A stretch of DNA of 43,536 bases from an uncultured Clostridium sp. (GTDB lineage: Bacteria > Bacillota_I > Bacilli_A > RF39 > UBA660). The notes beneath the pieces were generated by a model, which ran no database searches, had not been told where the DNA came from, and saw only the letters and a list, made by a program, of their open reading frames with translations. The position numbers and the translations under genes were made by a program. Each line of letters opens with the position of its first letter. The first letter of the stretch is position 1. Positions 25,349-33,806 of the stretch are shown piece by piece. The stretch is from NCBI GenBank assembly GCA_946414595.1, contig CAMKPE010000014.1, forward strand, positions 1-43,536, read 5' to 3'.

Positions 25349-26546
25349 CTAAACTACATAAAAATGCTTGAACGAAATCCCAAGTTGGTAGAACTTCTTT
25401 TTCAAAGTCTCGATATTCATTATAGTACTTTTTAAGTCCACATTTACTTGATGAATCATTTTTATATTCAACAAAACAATTAGTTGAAAAATCTTTTCCA
25501 TATATTTCATTATTATATGAGAAAATATTTTTATTGTCATCATCTTCATGACCATATATTACATAGTAATCATTATTAATCCATATTTGTTTACCATCTT
25601 TTTCATAACGATATTTCTTTTTATTATATTTCCATCCACTATCATCAAGTGCTTTTAGTAAAATGTCACATCTTTTACCACTATTTTTATCTTTGTTTCT
25701 TTCTTCTTCATCTTCAACTTCAGCTTCAATTTTTTTCATACCTTCAAGCATATAATCTTCTAATTCTTCAGATGATATGCCTACTTTATCAGTAAATTCT
25801 GTTAATGCTTCAACATCATAAATAAATATGACATACTTGCCTACTTTCTTTTCCATAGCAACTTTATTCTTGTCTGATGCTGGAGCAAACTGGTCATAAA
25901 AATCTTGATAAGTAACTAATATTATATCATTATCCTTTTCATCAGTTACTTTAACATTTTCCATAGTATTAACAATATGATAACTATCATCATATTCATA
26001 GTATGAATATGAATACTGACATTTTACTGGTCCATCTTTTATGGTACCATCAAAAGAATAACAATTACCATCAGCATCTTTTTTGTTAATTAATGAAATG
26101 TAATATATCGAATATCCATATTTCCTTGCTTTTGCATCTAAACTTGTTTTTCTAAATACAAAATAATACACCAAGAAACCAGCTATTAAAAGTGCAACAA
26201 TAATAAGTAACACAATAAATAGTTTTTTCTTGCTCTTTTTATGTTTCTTTTCTTCTTTCTTGTCATGAGAAATCTTATCAAACTCTTCACTTGTCTTGGT
26301 TATAAAATCATTGATCTCATCTTCTTCAGAAGTTTCTTTCTTTACAACTGGTTCTTCTTGTGAAACTTCTTCAACAACACCTGGTTTTACCGCATCATCA
26401 AGCAAAGAATCATTATCCGAAGGTTGGTTTAATTTTTCTTTGATTTTCTCATTTTCCTCTTTTAAACGATTAATTTCTTCATTAACTGCTAGTTTTTCTT
26501 TTAATGCTTCGTTTTCTTTTCTTATTTTTTCAATTTCATCTTCCAT
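25341..26546 (-). CDS. Membrane protein with N-terminal coiled coil and extracytoplasmic domain
   Basis: Residues 1-45 form a heptad-rich coiled coil of Leu/Glu/Lys. An acidic linker and a Lys-rich stretch lead to one membrane helix (about 109-131). An extracytoplasmic part of about 270 residues, rich in Tyr, Lys and Asp, contains several Cys (for example GNCYS, VKCQY, KRCDI, TNCFV, SKCGL) that could form disulfides. The orientation is cytoplasmic N-terminus, external C-terminus. It starts 3 bases after the upstream gene, which has the same architecture, so the two are co-translated. I recognise no family. Confidence 0.7.
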   Translation of the reverse strand: MEDEIEKIRKENEALKEKLAVNEEINRLKEENEKIKEKLNQPSDNDSLLDDAVKPGVVEEVSQEEPVVKKETSEEDEINDFITKTSEEFDKISHDKKEEKKHKKSKKKLFIVLLIIVALLIAGFLVYYFVFRKTSLDAKARKYGYSIYYISLINKKDADGNCYSFDGTIKDGPVKCQYSYSYYEYDDSYHIVNTMENVKVTDEKDNDIILVTYQDFYDQFAPASDKNKVAMEKKVGKYVIFIYDVEALTEFTDKVGISSEELEDYMLEGMKKIEAEVEDEEERNKDKNSGKRCDILLKALDDSGWKYNKKKYRYEKDGKQIWINNDYYVIYGHEDDDNKNIFSYNNEIYGKDFSTNCFVEYKNDSSSKCGLKKYYNEYRDFEKEVLPTWDFVQAFLCSLEE

Positions 26547-26549
26547 ATT

Positions 26550-26969
26550 CTACTTCCATTCTACACATTTTTGGCCTGTAACTTCACAGCCACTACTCAT
26601 TGTATATTTGCACCAGTCAAAATTATAAGTATTTTCCCATCTCACACACTGCTTTTCTGTCGAAGTATTATTATGATAGTTAGAAGTGTTAGAAACATTT
26701 GGACTATCATCATCTTTATTAGTAATAAAATAAACAACACCTATTACAAATCCGATTATAATTAATAATGCTAAAACATTAGTTATAGAAAAATTTTGAC
26801 CACTTCTATTATTGTGGTTATTTTCATTTCTATAATATTCTCTTCTTTCTTCAAGTATCTCTTCTTTTTCTTCATTTAATTTTTTGTTTTTTTCTTGAAG
26901 TTCTAATTGCTTTTTCAAAAGTTCATTTTGTTCACGTAACAATTCCAATTCATCTAATTCTTTACTCAT
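26550..26969 (-). CDS. Small membrane protein with N-terminal coiled coil and Cys-rich tail
   Basis: Residues 1-45 are a heptad-rich coiled coil with repeated E-L-L-x-x-Q patterns, followed by one helix (about 62-83). The external tail of about 55 residues holds four Cys and Trp residues (QCVRW, DWCKY, GCEV, KCVEW), the pattern of a small disulfide-stabilised domain. It has the same layout as the next gene, is 3 bases from it and was probably derived from or pairs with it. Function unknown. Confidence 0.65.
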   Translation of the reverse strand: MSKELDELELLREQNELLKKQLELQEKNKKLNEEKEEILEERREYYRNENNHNNRSGQNFSITNVLALLIIIGFVIGVVYFITNKDDDSPNVSNTSNYHNNTSTEKQCVRWENTYNFDWCKYTMSSGCEVTGQKCVEWK

Positions 26970-27058
26970 AATATTGTCTCCACAAGTTATCTATCTTATC
27001 TAAAGTGTATCATACATATAACTAAAAAAACAATACTAACTATTTTATGAAAATCTAG

Positions 27059-27064
27059 TATAAT
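27059..27064 (+). promoter_or_regulatory. -10 element of acpS
   Basis: TATAAT on the plus strand lies 20 bases ahead of the acpS start, followed by the ribosome site AGGAAGTGAT. The -35 is poor. Confidence 0.55.
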
Positions 27065-27083
27065 TAATATAGGAAGTGATTAT

Positions 27084-27440
27084 ATGATACAAGTAGGAAT
27101 TGATTTATTAAATAATAATAGAATTGAAAAAATGAAAAGCAATCCAACACTTATGAATAAATTATTTACTGAAGAAGAATTAAAGTATAGTAAAAGAAGA
27201 AATGATTATAATGGTACAATTGCCGGTTTATTCTGTTCTAAAGAAGCTTTTTTAAAAGCAATAAAAAAAGGAATAGATAATTATTCCTTTAAAGATATTG
27301 AAATATTACACGATGAGTTTGGTGCTCCTTATATTGCCTTACATAATGAATTATATGATTTATATAAAGACAAAAATATAAGCGTATCAATTTCTCATGA
27401 TGGTGATTATACTACTTCTATTGTATTAATAGAATTCTAA
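27084..27440 (+). CDS. acpS: Holo-acyl-carrier-protein synthase
   Basis: AcpS transfers 4'-phosphopantetheine from CoA to a Ser of carrier proteins. The metal ligands are visible as Asp7 (GIDLL) and Glu54 (FCSKEAFLKAI), with the early block FTEEEL.Y and the final SISHDGDY. The 118-aa length is standard. It is the only gene on the plus strand and its end overlaps the SGNH gene of the convergent dlt-like operon by 15 bases. That operon encodes a carrier protein needing exactly this modification, though AcpS may also serve fatty-acid synthesis. Confidence 0.94.
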   Translation: MIQVGIDLLNNNRIEKMKSNPTLMNKLFTEEELKYSKRRNDYNGTIAGLFCSKEAFLKAIKKGIDNYSFKDIEILHDEFGAPYIALHNELYDLYKDKNISVSISHDGDYTTSIVLIEF

Positions 27441-28355
27441 TTGTTTAGCATACTTTTTATATGCTTCATTCCAATCACTGTAGTTTTTTTCATCTTTATG
27501 TGAAGTTACTAAATCATGTTCTTTAATATAGTTTCCTAAATAATGGGAAACTTTTTTTGCGCCTTCATAATTTAAGTGACTTCCCTCATCTTTTGTTTCA
27601 GTAGACCAATCTATATGCAATTCATTAACTAAATTTAAATCAATAAATTCTAGATTATATTGTTCTGCAAAAGATGAAGCCTTCTTATCTTTTTCATAAC
27701 TCCAACTTTTCATACTTGGAATTCCAAATAGAATAAGTTTAATGTCATTTTCTTCACATAGTTTTAATATTTTTTCAAAATACTCTACGTTAACTTCAGG
27801 TATATTTATTGTCTTATGCATATTCTTCATGTAGTTATATTTAGCTGCTTTATTAACTCTATTAACGTAATAGTAACCTTTATTAACATTAAGTGTTTTA
27901 CCATACTCTAGTAAATCTTTCCAATTATCATGATATTCATTTAATAGTGAATATCTATCATAGAAATCTTTTAGTTTTCTTTCACTTGTTCTATTCTTAG
28001 GATCTCTAAACAATACGTTAGCTTCTAAGAATATTACTTTAGGATGTTGTCTTTCAACTGCAATCTTGATGTATTCGTAACTTGTTTCAGTTAACTGTGC
28101 AGGAGTTGAACAATCAAATGAAGTAAAACCATACTCATTCCATATCTCCATTGGAGAAACAGAATTGTATACTAAACTATCCCCCACAAATAATACATCA
28201 ATCTTATCATCATCTTCTTCTAAGATTTCATAATCAAGATAATTTAAGAAACTATATTTAAATAAATTGTTCTTTGGTAAGAGAATATAAATTGATATTC
28301 CAAGAAGAACTAGAAAGATTGAAATAAAGCATATGCTTTTTAATACATTCTTCAT
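27426..28355 (-). CDS. DltD-like SGNH-fold envelope acyl-transfer protein
   Basis: An N-terminal membrane helix (about 7-27) anchors an extracytoplasmic SGNH domain. The nucleophile block is VGDSLVYNS (Ser near residue 59) and the C-terminal catalytic block is DEGSHLNYEGAKK with Asp and His. Such proteins are encoded beside MBOAT acyltransferases (DltD with DltB, AlgX/PatB types) and complete acyl transfer to a cell-surface polymer. It lies 8 bases behind the MBOAT gene with AGGAGG before its ATG and is the last gene of the operon. It is much shorter than DltD (309 versus about 400 aa), so I do not use that symbol. Confidence 0.82.
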   Translation of the reverse strand: MKNVLKSICFISIFLVLLGISIYILLPKNNLFKYSFLNYLDYEILEEDDDKIDVLFVGDSLVYNSVSPMEIWNEYGFTSFDCSTPAQLTETSYEYIKIAVERQHPKVIFLEANVLFRDPKNRTSERKLKDFYDRYSLLNEYHDNWKDLLEYGKTLNVNKGYYYVNRVNKAAKYNYMKNMHKTINIPEVNVEYFEKILKLCEENDIKLILFGIPSMKSWSYEKDKKASSFAEQYNLEFIDLNLVNELHIDWSTETKDEGSHLNYEGAKKVSHYLGNYIKEHDLVTSHKDEKNYSDWNEAYKKYAKQLEFY

Positions 28356-28363
28356 AAGTCCTC

Positions 28364-29941
28364 CTAAAAGTCTGCGTATATTGGGTCAACTGGTGCATAA
28401 GTTGGTCCATACGCTCCAAATATGATGATAGCTAGAATTAATAAATAATAAATTGTCCATCTAACTACTATATTCTTCTTTTCAACTTTTTCTCTTACAT
28501 CAATATTCTTCTCTTTTAATATACTTATTACAAGTACTACTATTAATCCAATAAAGATTAATGCTACATCATATAAATCTAATCCAAAATAATAGAATTC
28601 ATTTTTAGATAAGACAAACATTTTAGTAAGCATTATCTTTGACATTCTAAATCCATCTCTTACTGTTTCAGCTCTAAAGAACATTTCACCAATAAATACT
28701 AAGAAAGATGTTTTAACTATTTGGAATCCATAGTACTTTTTACTATTTCTATTAATCTTTAGTTTTGCACATATCTTAACAATTAGTGGCTCAAATATAT
28801 TACCCATAAGTATTAAGAAGAAATGATACATTCCAAATAATAAGAATGTCCATCCAGCACCATGCCATAATCCATTTAAAAACCAAACACAGAAAAGTGC
28901 AATTCCACCTGCTATTAACGAACTATAATGAGCACTTAATTTCTTTCTTAAACTAACTGATAACTTTTTCAAAGGTTTAGATAAAGACACTGGATAAAAT
29001 ACATAATCTTTTAAGAAATGTCCTAAGCTAATATGCCATCTACTCCAAAAATCAGTTATATTCTTAGAAAAGAATGGCTGTCTAAAGTTCTCTGGAATCT
29101 TAATATCAAATATATCTCCAATACCCAATACTACATCCATAGTACCAGAAAACTCCATATAAAGAAGCATTGTATAAGACATAATTCCTATTAAGATAGA
29201 TAATCCATTAAAACTCATATAATTATTAAATACTTGTTTAACCAAGATATTTAATCTATCAACAATTACTAACTTTTTAAAGAATCCAAATAATATTCTT
29301 TGATATCCATAACAAAAGTTATGATAAGTTACTTTAGAAGCATTATATATTTGTTCTGCTGTTTCACTATAAGTTGATATTGGTCCTTCCATAATCTGTG
29401 GAAAAAAAGACACATATAAAGCAAGTCTAACAAAATTGTCATCTGCTTCTATCTTTCCATTATAAGTATCAACAACATAAGATATTGCTTTCAAAGTATA
29501 ATAAGATATACCTAAAGGAGCTATTAAAGTTATAAGCGATAATTTCTCTAATTTAAATAAGTTTAATATTACATTTAAATTAATAGTAAAAAACTTCAAA
29601 TATTTAAATATAAATAGAAAAGCTATATTAAATAATATTACTATTAATAAAACACGTCTTTTCTTTTTCTTATACTTTTCTTTAATAAGTTTTTTATCTA
29701 TATCTTCTTTTTCTAACTCTTTGGACTTTTCTCCATCAAGTTTTTTAAACTTCTTTCCTGCAAGAAATATAGATATTGTAGATAGCAATAAAAATATGAT
29801 AAGGAATTTACTTACCATAAAGAATATTGCATAACTAGCAATTAATAATATATATGGTTTTGCTTTTTTAGGTACTAGCATGAAGATTAATACTACTACT
29901 GGTACAAATAAAAAAGCAAACCATAAGTCAAAATATGACAC
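28364..29941 (-). CDS. MBOAT-family O-acyltransferase (DltB-like)
   Basis: A polytopic protein of about eleven membrane segments. The family blocks are FFPQIMEGPI, FWSRWHISLGHFLKDYVFYP and the catalytic His in NGLWHGAGW. MBOAT proteins in such operons pass an acyl group from a cytoplasmic carrier across the membrane. A charged loop of about 45 residues near position 70-110 is unusual. The start is GTG 29941, one base after the carrier-protein stop, so translation is coupled. Substrate is inferred from context only. Confidence 0.9.
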   Translation of the reverse strand: MSYFDLWFAFLFVPVVVLIFMLVPKKAKPYILLIASYAIFFMVSKFLIIFLLLSTISIFLAGKKFKKLDGEKSKELEKEDIDKKLIKEKYKKKKRRVLLIVILFNIAFLFIFKYLKFFTINLNVILNLFKLEKLSLITLIAPLGISYYTLKAISYVVDTYNGKIEADDNFVRLALYVSFFPQIMEGPISTYSETAEQIYNASKVTYHNFCYGYQRILFGFFKKLVIVDRLNILVKQVFNNYMSFNGLSILIGIMSYTMLLYMEFSGTMDVVLGIGDIFDIKIPENFRQPFFSKNITDFWSRWHISLGHFLKDYVFYPVSLSKPLKKLSVSLRKKLSAHYSSLIAGGIALFCVWFLNGLWHGAGWTFLLFGMYHFFLILMGNIFEPLIVKICAKLKINRNSKKYYGFQIVKTSFLVFIGEMFFRAETVRDGFRMSKIMLTKMFVLSKNEFYYFGLDLYDVALIFIGLIVVLVISILKEKNIDVREKVEKKNIVVRWTIYYLLILAIIIFGAYGPTYAPVDPIYADF

Positions 29942-29942
29942 T

Positions 29943-30170
29943 CTATTCCTCTTTCAATCTTTCAATTAAAGCATAAATACTTTTTGCAGAATTAAAGTTA
30001 GCAGGAATTATTTCTACTGTAGGAACTTCAACATCAAATTCATTTTCTATTTCTGATATTAAAGATAATATTGTTAATGAATCTAAATGTCTTCCATCTA
30101 CTAGATCTTCACAAGTCTTATAATCAACATCAGGTTGTAATTCCTCTAATATTTCAATTAACTTATCCAT
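29943..30170 (-). CDS. Acyl/aminoacyl carrier protein (DltC-like)
   Basis: A 75-residue carrier protein with the phosphopantetheine site Asp-Ser-Leu in HLDSLTILSLISEIE (Ser31 from this start). It then has FDVEVP, which is common to DltC and other aminoacyl carrier proteins. The start is ATG 30170 (MDKLIE), because GAGGAGGAG lies directly before it; a frame reaching 30185 would start inside the previous gene. It sits between the PLP decarboxylase and MBOAT genes, one base from each. AcpS (27084) should activate it. Confidence 0.88.
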   Translation of the reverse strand: MDKLIEILEELQPDVDYKTCEDLVDGRHLDSLTILSLISEIENEFDVEVPTVEIIPANFNSAKSIYALIERLKEE

Positions 30171-30171
30171 T

Positions 30172-31341
30172 TTACTCCTCCTCATAACAAGGACAATTTA
30201 TTTCACTTGTCTTGTTATTATTTCTTACTAATATATCTTTATTATTTTTTATAAGAACTACCTTAGGTAATTCTCTACTTAAGAATAGTGCAATTCCTTC
30301 AGTTGAAGAATAAGCACCTGCATTCTTAAATATAAATGTATCACCAATATTCAATTTATTCAATTCTATATTTTTAATTAATAAATCATTTGTAGTACAT
30401 AAAGATCCACATAAATTATATATTTCTTTTTCTTTTTCTTCTTTTTGTATTATTTCAAAGTGTGGTATCTTCATAGCCATCATTTGACCATAATATACTA
30501 AATGGTTAATACCACCATCTAATATTACAAAGTTACCATTCTTGTTATCTTTGATATCAACAACACTAGTCAAATAAGATCCACAAGAAGCAGCAATACT
30601 TCTTCCTATTTCAAGAGTAATAGTCTTATTACCAAACTTCTCTATTAATTTATTTAAATCTTTTAGATAACTATCTTCATCAAAAGAATCATTTTGGAAA
30701 TAGAATACTGGAAGTCCTGGTCCATATTCTATTTCTTTTATTTCAAAATTCAAATCATTCTCAATTGTATTAATAAGTTCATTAATATGATTAATATCTT
30801 TTTCAATTATAGTTAAAGAATGTTTCTCAGTACCAGCAAAGTATTCAATACCTGTTATATTTAAGTATTTATTATCATTTTCTTTAATAATTTTTAATAA
30901 GCAATCTTCACTAACACCAAACTGATTTCCACTAGTTAATCTAATTAATACATCAATATTTCTTTTATATTTCTTACTTAATCTATTAAGTAATTCATAT
31001 TGTGTATAAGACTCAATTGTATACTTACAAACATCGTCATAATTAGATATCAACTCTTCAATAAAATCTTCATCTTTATTAACACCAGATATAACCATCT
31101 TATTTCTAGAAATATTTAACTTTTCACATATTTCATATTCACCTTGTGAACATATCTCAAATCTTTCTACTAAAGAATCAGTCTCTTTAATAATAAAAGT
31201 ATTAGCCTTTACTGCATAAGCAAAATTAAATTTTTTATTAAACTTAGATTTAAGATATTTAATCCTATCATGCAAAGAATCTATATCATAGATAAATAAT
31301 GGTGTATTATATTTTTCTTTAATAAATTTATAATCAATCAT
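30172..31341 (-). CDS. Fold-type III PLP-dependent decarboxylase in a dlt-like operon
   Basis: The protein belongs to the diaminopimelate/ornithine decarboxylase fold. PLP Lys45 is in FAYAVKAN, the specificity region is EYFAGTEKH, the glycine loop EYGPGLPVF, EIGRSIAASCG replaces the usual EPGR, and the active-site Cys block CGSLCTTNDLL and GAYSS follow. Alanine racemase lacks the last blocks, so racemase is disfavoured. The CTxxD block resembles decarboxylases encoded with an AMP-ligase and ACP in butirosin and exosortase-A clusters. The start is ATG 31341 after AAGGATGAT, overlapping the ligase gene by 8 bases. The substrate may be a carrier-bound amino acid rather than a free one. Confidence 0.85.
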   Translation of the reverse strand: MIDYKFIKEKYNTPLFIYDIDSLHDRIKYLKSKFNKKFNFAYAVKANTFIIKETDSLVERFEICSQGEYEICEKLNISRNKMVISGVNKDEDFIEELISNYDDVCKYTIESYTQYELLNRLSKKYKRNIDVLIRLTSGNQFGVSEDCLLKIIKENDNKYLNITGIEYFAGTEKHSLTIIEKDINHINELINTIENDLNFEIKEIEYGPGLPVFYFQNDSFDEDSYLKDLNKLIEKFGNKTITLEIGRSIAASCGSYLTSVVDIKDNKNGNFVILDGGINHLVYYGQMMAMKIPHFEIIQKEEKEKEIYNLCGSLCTTNDLLIKNIELNKLNIGDTFIFKNAGAYSSTEGIALFLSRELPKVVLIKNNKDILVRNNNKTSEINCPCYEEE

Positions 31342-32848
31342 GTTTATCATCCTTCATTAATAGTAATGCTTTTCTATCTATCTTACCATTTTTATTTATT
31401 GGAAATTCATCTATTTGAATTAATTTAGATGGAATCATAAATACTGGTAATTTCTCTTTTAATTTAAGATGTAATTCTTTCTTATCAATACTTCCTACAT
31501 AGAAAGCATATAACTTTGATTTTTCTTCTTCAAAGATACAACAAGCTCTTTCTACTTCTTTAAAATCCATTATAGATTTTTCTATTTCTTCAAGTTCAAT
31601 TCTATGACCTTGATATTTTATTTGAAAGTCTACTCTTCCATTAAATACTAAATCATTATCCTCATTATAGAATGCCAAATCACCTGTTTTGTAAATCATT
31701 TCATTGTAATTCTTTTCAAGTGGATTCTGCATAAAATGTTTTTCAGTTTGTTCTTTATTGTTATAGTAACCAAGAGCAAGACATGTTCCTGCAACACAAA
31801 GTTCTCCCACTTCATTTTTCTTAGTAATTAACTTATTATCTTTATCAAGTAAGAATACTTTCTCATTAGGAAAAGCCTTACCTATTGGAATCTTATCATA
31901 TTCTTTTTTATTATCTATTATGTAATAAGTACAGTTACATGTTATTTCAGTAGGTCCATACAAATTAACAAACATTGTCTTTGGCAAATGCTTCTTCCAA
32001 ATATCTAAATGTTTAACAGGCATTACTTCCCCACTAAACAGTATCTTGTTTACTTTATCAGGAACTTTATAATCAAGTCCATGGAATGTTGTAATAAGAC
32101 AAAGTGCTGATACTGCCCAAGTTAGTGTTGTAACATTATTTAAGCACAAATAATCTAAAAGTTTTGCAGGAGATGAGAAATAAGCTTTAGGTACAATTAC
32201 AAGTGTAGCTCCTACTTTTATCGCGCTATAAATATCTTTTACTGAAACATCAAAATCAAATGGTGCTTGATTAGCAATAATATCTTTATCATTAAAATTA
32301 AATAAGCTTGTAAAGTTATCAATAAAATCAATAACTGATTTATGTGATATTACTACTCCTTTAGGTACTCCAGTTGATCCTGAAGTAAAGTTTATATATA
32401 AAGGATTAATATCATTATGGTAACTCTTAGCAAGAAGAAGCATATTTTCATCAATGCTTTTCTTTTTTAAATCTTTAATATTAAATATCTTAGAATCTTT
32501 AAAATACTCTTTAGCATTCTTAATATATTTATCATCAGAAATAACATATTTAGGATTTAATACACCGATTATTTGATTAACTCTTTCATAAGGAAATTCT
32601 GGATTAATCAAAGTATAATAACAAGATGAATAAACAATTCCAAAAAAAGAGATTAAAGCATCTATTCCCTTATCCATGTATACTACAACTGGTTCATTAA
32701 ATATTTTTTTAGACGCTAAAAAAGAGCCAATAATCATAGATGAGTCATTTAATTCTTTATAAGTTATTTTCTTATCTTCTTCAATGACTGCTATCTTTTT
32801 TGGATACTTCTTACATGTATCATTTAAATATTCTAAAACATTATTCAT
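31334..32848 (-). CDS. Amino-acid adenylation enzyme (DltA/NRPS A-domain-like)
   Basis: A stand-alone ANL-superfamily ligase that activates a carboxylate with ATP and loads it on a carrier protein. Core motifs are in order: NFTSGSTGVPKG (A3), NLYGPTEITCNCTY (A5), GELCVAGTCLALGY, YKTGDL (A7), GRVDFQIKYQGHRIE (A8) and the catalytic Lys in NGKIDRKAL (A10). The 504-aa length equals DltA. The gene content of its operon, with an added PLP decarboxylase, argues against simple D-alanine use. It is the first gene behind an extended -10 promoter. Confidence 0.9.
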   Translation of the reverse strand: MNNVLEYLNDTCKKYPKKIAVIEEDKKITYKELNDSSMIIGSFLASKKIFNEPVVVYMDKGIDALISFFGIVYSSCYYTLINPEFPYERVNQIIGVLNPKYVISDDKYIKNAKEYFKDSKIFNIKDLKKKSIDENMLLLAKSYHNDINPLYINFTSGSTGVPKGVVISHKSVIDFIDNFTSLFNFNDKDIIANQAPFDFDVSVKDIYSAIKVGATLVIVPKAYFSSPAKLLDYLCLNNVTTLTWAVSALCLITTFHGLDYKVPDKVNKILFSGEVMPVKHLDIWKKHLPKTMFVNLYGPTEITCNCTYYIIDNKKEYDKIPIGKAFPNEKVFLLDKDNKLITKKNEVGELCVAGTCLALGYYNNKEQTEKHFMQNPLEKNYNEMIYKTGDLAFYNEDNDLVFNGRVDFQIKYQGHRIELEEIEKSIMDFKEVERACCIFEEEKSKLYAFYVGSIDKKELHLKLKEKLPVFMIPSKLIQIDEFPINKNGKIDRKALLLMKDDKHD

Positions 32849-32872
32849 ACTATCACTTCTTTACCAAGAAAT

Positions 32873-32881
32873 ATTATAACA
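32873..32881 (-). promoter_or_regulatory. Extended -10 promoter of the dlt-like operon
   Basis: TGTTATAAT on the minus strand lies 25 bases before the adenylation-enzyme start, with a ribosome site AAGAAGTGAT between them. Confidence 0.65.
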
Positions 32882-32889
32882 TAATAAAA

Positions 32890-32914
32890 GAATAATGAAT
32901 AACTTTCATTACTC
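32890..32914 (-). repeat. Inverted repeat ahead of the dlt-like promoter
   Basis: Two 10-base arms, identical but for one base, are separated by 5 bases and occupy the -35 region. It could be an operator or, on the minus strand with the following CTTTTATTA, a weak terminator of the short frame upstream. Confidence 0.5.
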
Positions 32915-32935
32915 TTTAATACATAGTTTTAATTA

Positions 32936-33049
32936 TTATTTTTGTGATAGTTTGATAAAAACACCTTTTAAAGTTGGATAATAAATCAATTTTTTATTAT
33001 TAGATTTTACTAATACACGAGATACATAAACTCCTCCTATTATCTTCAA
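32936..33049 (-). other. Possible small or broken ORF upstream of the dlt-like operon
   Basis: A perfect ribosome site (AGGAGGAG, five bases before ATG 33027) leads into only five codons and a stop. In the next frame 30 further codons are open to TAA at 32936 and end KLIYYPTLKGVFIKLSQK. A single-base loss after the ATG would explain this. Alternatively a TTG at 33049 starts a 37-aa peptide. No family is recognised; it lacks the membrane helix of DltX. Confidence 0.3.
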
Positions 33050-33072
33050 CTATATATTATCATATTACAATA

Positions 33073-33097
33073 AAAAATAAACTAGCAAATGCTAGTT
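33073..33097 (-). terminator. Terminator of the 205-aa gene
   Basis: On the minus strand an AACTAGC/GCTAGTT stem with a 4-nt loop is followed by TATTTTTTA. Confidence 0.75.
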
Positions 33098-33099
33098 CA

Positions 33100-33717
33100 T
33101 TAAAATGTCTTTTTATTTTTTAAATTACCTTTATTAACATAACTAATATATTTATCTATCTTTTCTAAACTTTCATCTTCATTAATAATTGGTTGTTTTG
33201 TTCTTCTTTTATAATCAGTCCATTCTTTATGAAGATAAAATACACCTTTATAGAATTCTGCATTAGGAACCAATTCTTTTTCTTGAATATATTTATTATT
33301 TGTTATTAAGAAGAAATTATAACTAAAAATATTATCAACTGTCTCTAAATCAATTACATCCTTTTGATATAAAGTAGATAATTCTTCACACCAGAATAAG
33401 TAATTAACTATACCATTATAGTTCATATTTTTAGCAACATCTTTATTACCCAGTCTATATTCATCAAGTAATAGCATTACTTCTTCAGTATGATTTAAAC
33501 TATAAAAGTATTTACCATACTCTAATATGAATGTTGCTTGATTAACGTTTTTATCTCTTTTGTATTGTATAAATATTGATATTGCTCCAACAACTGCAGT
33601 ACTTACTGTAATTACTGTTACTATTCTTGATCCTAGTGAATCATCAAGAAATAAAGATATTACTAATAGCAATACAATTAAGAATGCATATATATAATAA
33701 TATTCTTGTCTTTTCAT
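33100..33717 (-). CDS. Two-helix membrane protein with cytoplasmic helical domain
   Basis: Two hydrophobic segments (about 8-25 and 31-49) are followed by a helical domain with ATFILEYGKYFYSL and LLLDEYRLGN. This resembles poorly characterised DUF4760-like membrane proteins, but I would not assign it. It has a single-gene layout: an extended -10 (TGCTATACT) about 30 bases before the start and a terminator behind. Confidence 0.65.
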   Translation of the reverse strand: MKRQEYYYIYAFLIVLLLVISLFLDDSLGSRIVTVITVSTAVVGAISIFIQYKRDKNVNQATFILEYGKYFYSLNHTEEVMLLLDEYRLGNKDVAKNMNYNGIVNYLFWCEELSTLYQKDVIDLETVDNIFSYNFFLITNNKYIQEKELVPNAEFYKGVFYLHKEWTDYKRRTKQPIINEDESLEKIDKYISYVNKGNLKNKKTF

Positions 33718-33806
33718 TTATTATCACTCCTATTTAAATTAAGTATAGCACTAAAAATTTTAATATAAACTTTAATAAGATTTTTTAATTGTCACCCTAT
33801 GTCAAT

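Noticed and set aside
30172-31341. Alanine racemase supplying D-Ala to a plain dlt operon
   Set aside because: The protein has the decarboxylase blocks (CGSLCTTNDLL, GAYSS, EIGRS) that Alr lacks.
27426-32848. Canonical dltABCD
   Set aside because: The order is adenylation, PLP enzyme, carrier, MBOAT, SGNH; the SGNH protein is much shorter than DltD and a decarboxylase is added.
32890-32914. Insertion-sequence terminal repeat
   Set aside because: There is no partner end, transposase or target duplication; it sits in a promoter region.
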